Origin: Adiantum capillus-veneris
Lineage: Eukaryota; Streptophyta; Polypodiopsida; Polypodiales; Pteridaceae
Reading direction: 5' to 3'
DNA: 60,000 nucleotides
NCBI GenBank assembly: GCA_014529385.2
Contig: CM043953.1
Span: 67,518,372 to 67,578,371 of the forward strand
Part shown: piece by piece, positions 59,347 to 60,000 of the stretch
Position numbering within the stretch: position 1 is the first letter of the stretch
Layout of the letters: the number at the start of each line of letters is the position of its first letter
Notes under the pieces: model-generated
What the model saw: the letters and a program-made list of their open reading frames with translations, nothing else
What the model was told of the DNA's origin: nothing
The model's database searches: none
Translations under genes and position numbers: made by a program

Positions 59347-59415
59347 ACCGCGGTAATAGTTGAGGTAATAAACGCGGTAATGCAGCCGGTAATGCTCGCG
59401 GTAATATGAGCGGAA
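59347..59415. repeat. GCGGTAAT subterminal cluster
   Basis: GCGGTAAT or close variants at about 59,349, 59,373, 59,385 and 59,398, inverted relative to the cluster at 55.3-55.4 kb. Confidence 0.75.
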
Positions 59416-59435
59416 ATTCAGATTTCAAATTTTTT

Positions 59436-59530
59436 TATAAATAGGGGCACTCTCGTGCCCCGCAAAGTTCAAAACCCTAAAATTCAAATTTCATCGTCTT
59501 CTCCACAGAAGACGAGAGCGCGAAACCTCA
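59436..59530 (+). promoter_or_regulatory. TATA box and hairpin-rich leader reading rightward
   Basis: TATAAATA at 59,436-59,443 is followed directly by a GGGGCAC/GTGCCCC hairpin (59,444-59,461) and, about 50 bases later, by TCGTCTTCT/AGAAGACGA (59,494-59,515). The sequence then turns pyrimidine-rich (CTTCCTCCATCTCTACTCCT), like a plant 5' leader. The direction is opposite to the CACTA-5 transposase. No coding frame follows inside the window. Confidence 0.45.
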
Positions 59531-59639
59531 CAACCTTGAGCCCTTCCTCCATCTCTACTCCTTCACTCTCCTACCTTCTCCTACCCTCTCCCAACAAGCT
59601 CTTCAATTCCATGTGAGTTTTGTTGTTATGTTTTGATTT

Positions 59640-59770
59640 TTTACACGCATATACACACATGCATACACACACACGCATACACACATGCATACACGCATAC
59701 ACACATGCATATACTCATACACACGCATGCACACACATGCATACACATGCATACACACACACTAATTACA
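59640..59770. repeat. CACATGCATACA-type microsatellite
   Basis: Irregular repeats of ACACACATGCAT and ACGCATACACA. Confidence 0.9.
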
Positions 59771-59890
59771 AACACTAATAATTGCATGTGTTCTTTACAC
59801 ACTAATTACGCACACTAAGTAGTGCATGTGTTCTTTGCACACACTAATTAGTGTGTGCATTATTCTAATACACACACTAATTAGTGTAAG
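59771..59890. repeat. Imperfect CACACTAATTA repeats with a 24-bp palindrome
   Basis: Four units of CACACTAATTA(C/G) type; 59,836-59,859 is a perfect 24-bp palindrome centred on TAATTA. Confidence 0.8.
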
Positions 59891-60000
59891 TAAAGACACA
59901 ACAAAACCTAAATTTGTTAATTATTAATTACTTGCAAAATCTAAACTTGTTAAATTTGTTAAATTTATTACTTGCAAAACCTAATATGTTAAATTTGGGA

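Larger units (their letters stand above)
55275..59415 (-). mobile_element. CACTA-5 element
   Basis: The left (3') terminus reads CACTATGAGAGATCGTGGTG from 55,275, followed by ATTACCGC subterminal units to about 55,440. A matching cluster of GCGGTAAT units in opposite orientation lies at 59,347-59,415, so the 5' end should be near or just beyond it; I could not find the right terminus, and it may lie outside the window. The transposase fills the interior. There is no second ORF. Confidence 0.7.

Overview
The window is nuclear DNA from a plant, made almost entirely of transposable elements nested inside each other. Evidence: CACTA (En/Spm) transposases with the plant domain order, GT-AG introns, a complete Ty3-type LTR retrotransposon, long GA and AT microsatellites and a satellite with higher-order repeats. 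A non-seed plant is a low-confidence guess. I found no rRNA or tRNA genes, no CRISPR array, and only one ORF (50.96-52.59 kb) that looks like an ordinary gene.

Left two thirds (1-35.8 kb): three nested elements. The outermost, CACTA-1, occupies 1-900 and 32,431 to about 35,825. CACTA-2 (901-32,430) sits inside a transposase exon of CACTA-1, with terminal inverted repeats and a 3-bp target duplication (AGT); joining the two flanks with one AGT restores the CACTA-1 frame. CACTA-2 carries a broken transposase (2.9-6.4 kb) and a second ORF (6.5-7.6 kb). Its 3' region is split by a third element of about 24 kb (7,952-31,909) whose ends share a 20-bp inverted repeat. This giant element holds a minus-strand DUF7869-type protein (a candidate transposase), about 17 kb of repeat arrays built on an 18-base motif, and a broken FCP1/NIF-phosphatase-like gene. 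The motif runs in one orientation in the left half and mostly the opposite in the right half, switching near 24 kb. The 17.6-23.9 kb part is an 867-bp higher-order repeat of 442- and 425-bp monomers.

Middle (35.8-49.8 kb): a non-coding stretch with five copies of an 18-bp palindrome, the tail of a minus-strand CACTA copy (CACTA-3, about 38.0-38.8 kb), then CACTA-4, whose interior holds a 7.9-kb Ty3 retrotransposon (39,731-47,643, minus strand) with ~1,035-bp LTRs, primer-binding and polypurine sites and a 4-bp target duplication. Its gag-pol is degraded.

Right (49.8-60 kb): an orphan CACTA end at 50,880, a 545-codon ORF of unknown function on the minus strand, about 2 kb of AT-rich DNA with no feature, and CACTA-5 (minus strand, 55,275 to about 59.4 kb), whose multi-exon transposase is the best preserved of its kind here. 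A TATA box and leader at 59.44 kb point rightward out of the window.

Two CACTA groups can be told apart by their subterminal repeats: GTCGCTAT-type (CACTA-1, -2) and ATTACCGC-type (CACTA-3, -4, -5). Coordinates of element ends are read by eye; positions given as 'about' are uncertain by tens of bases.
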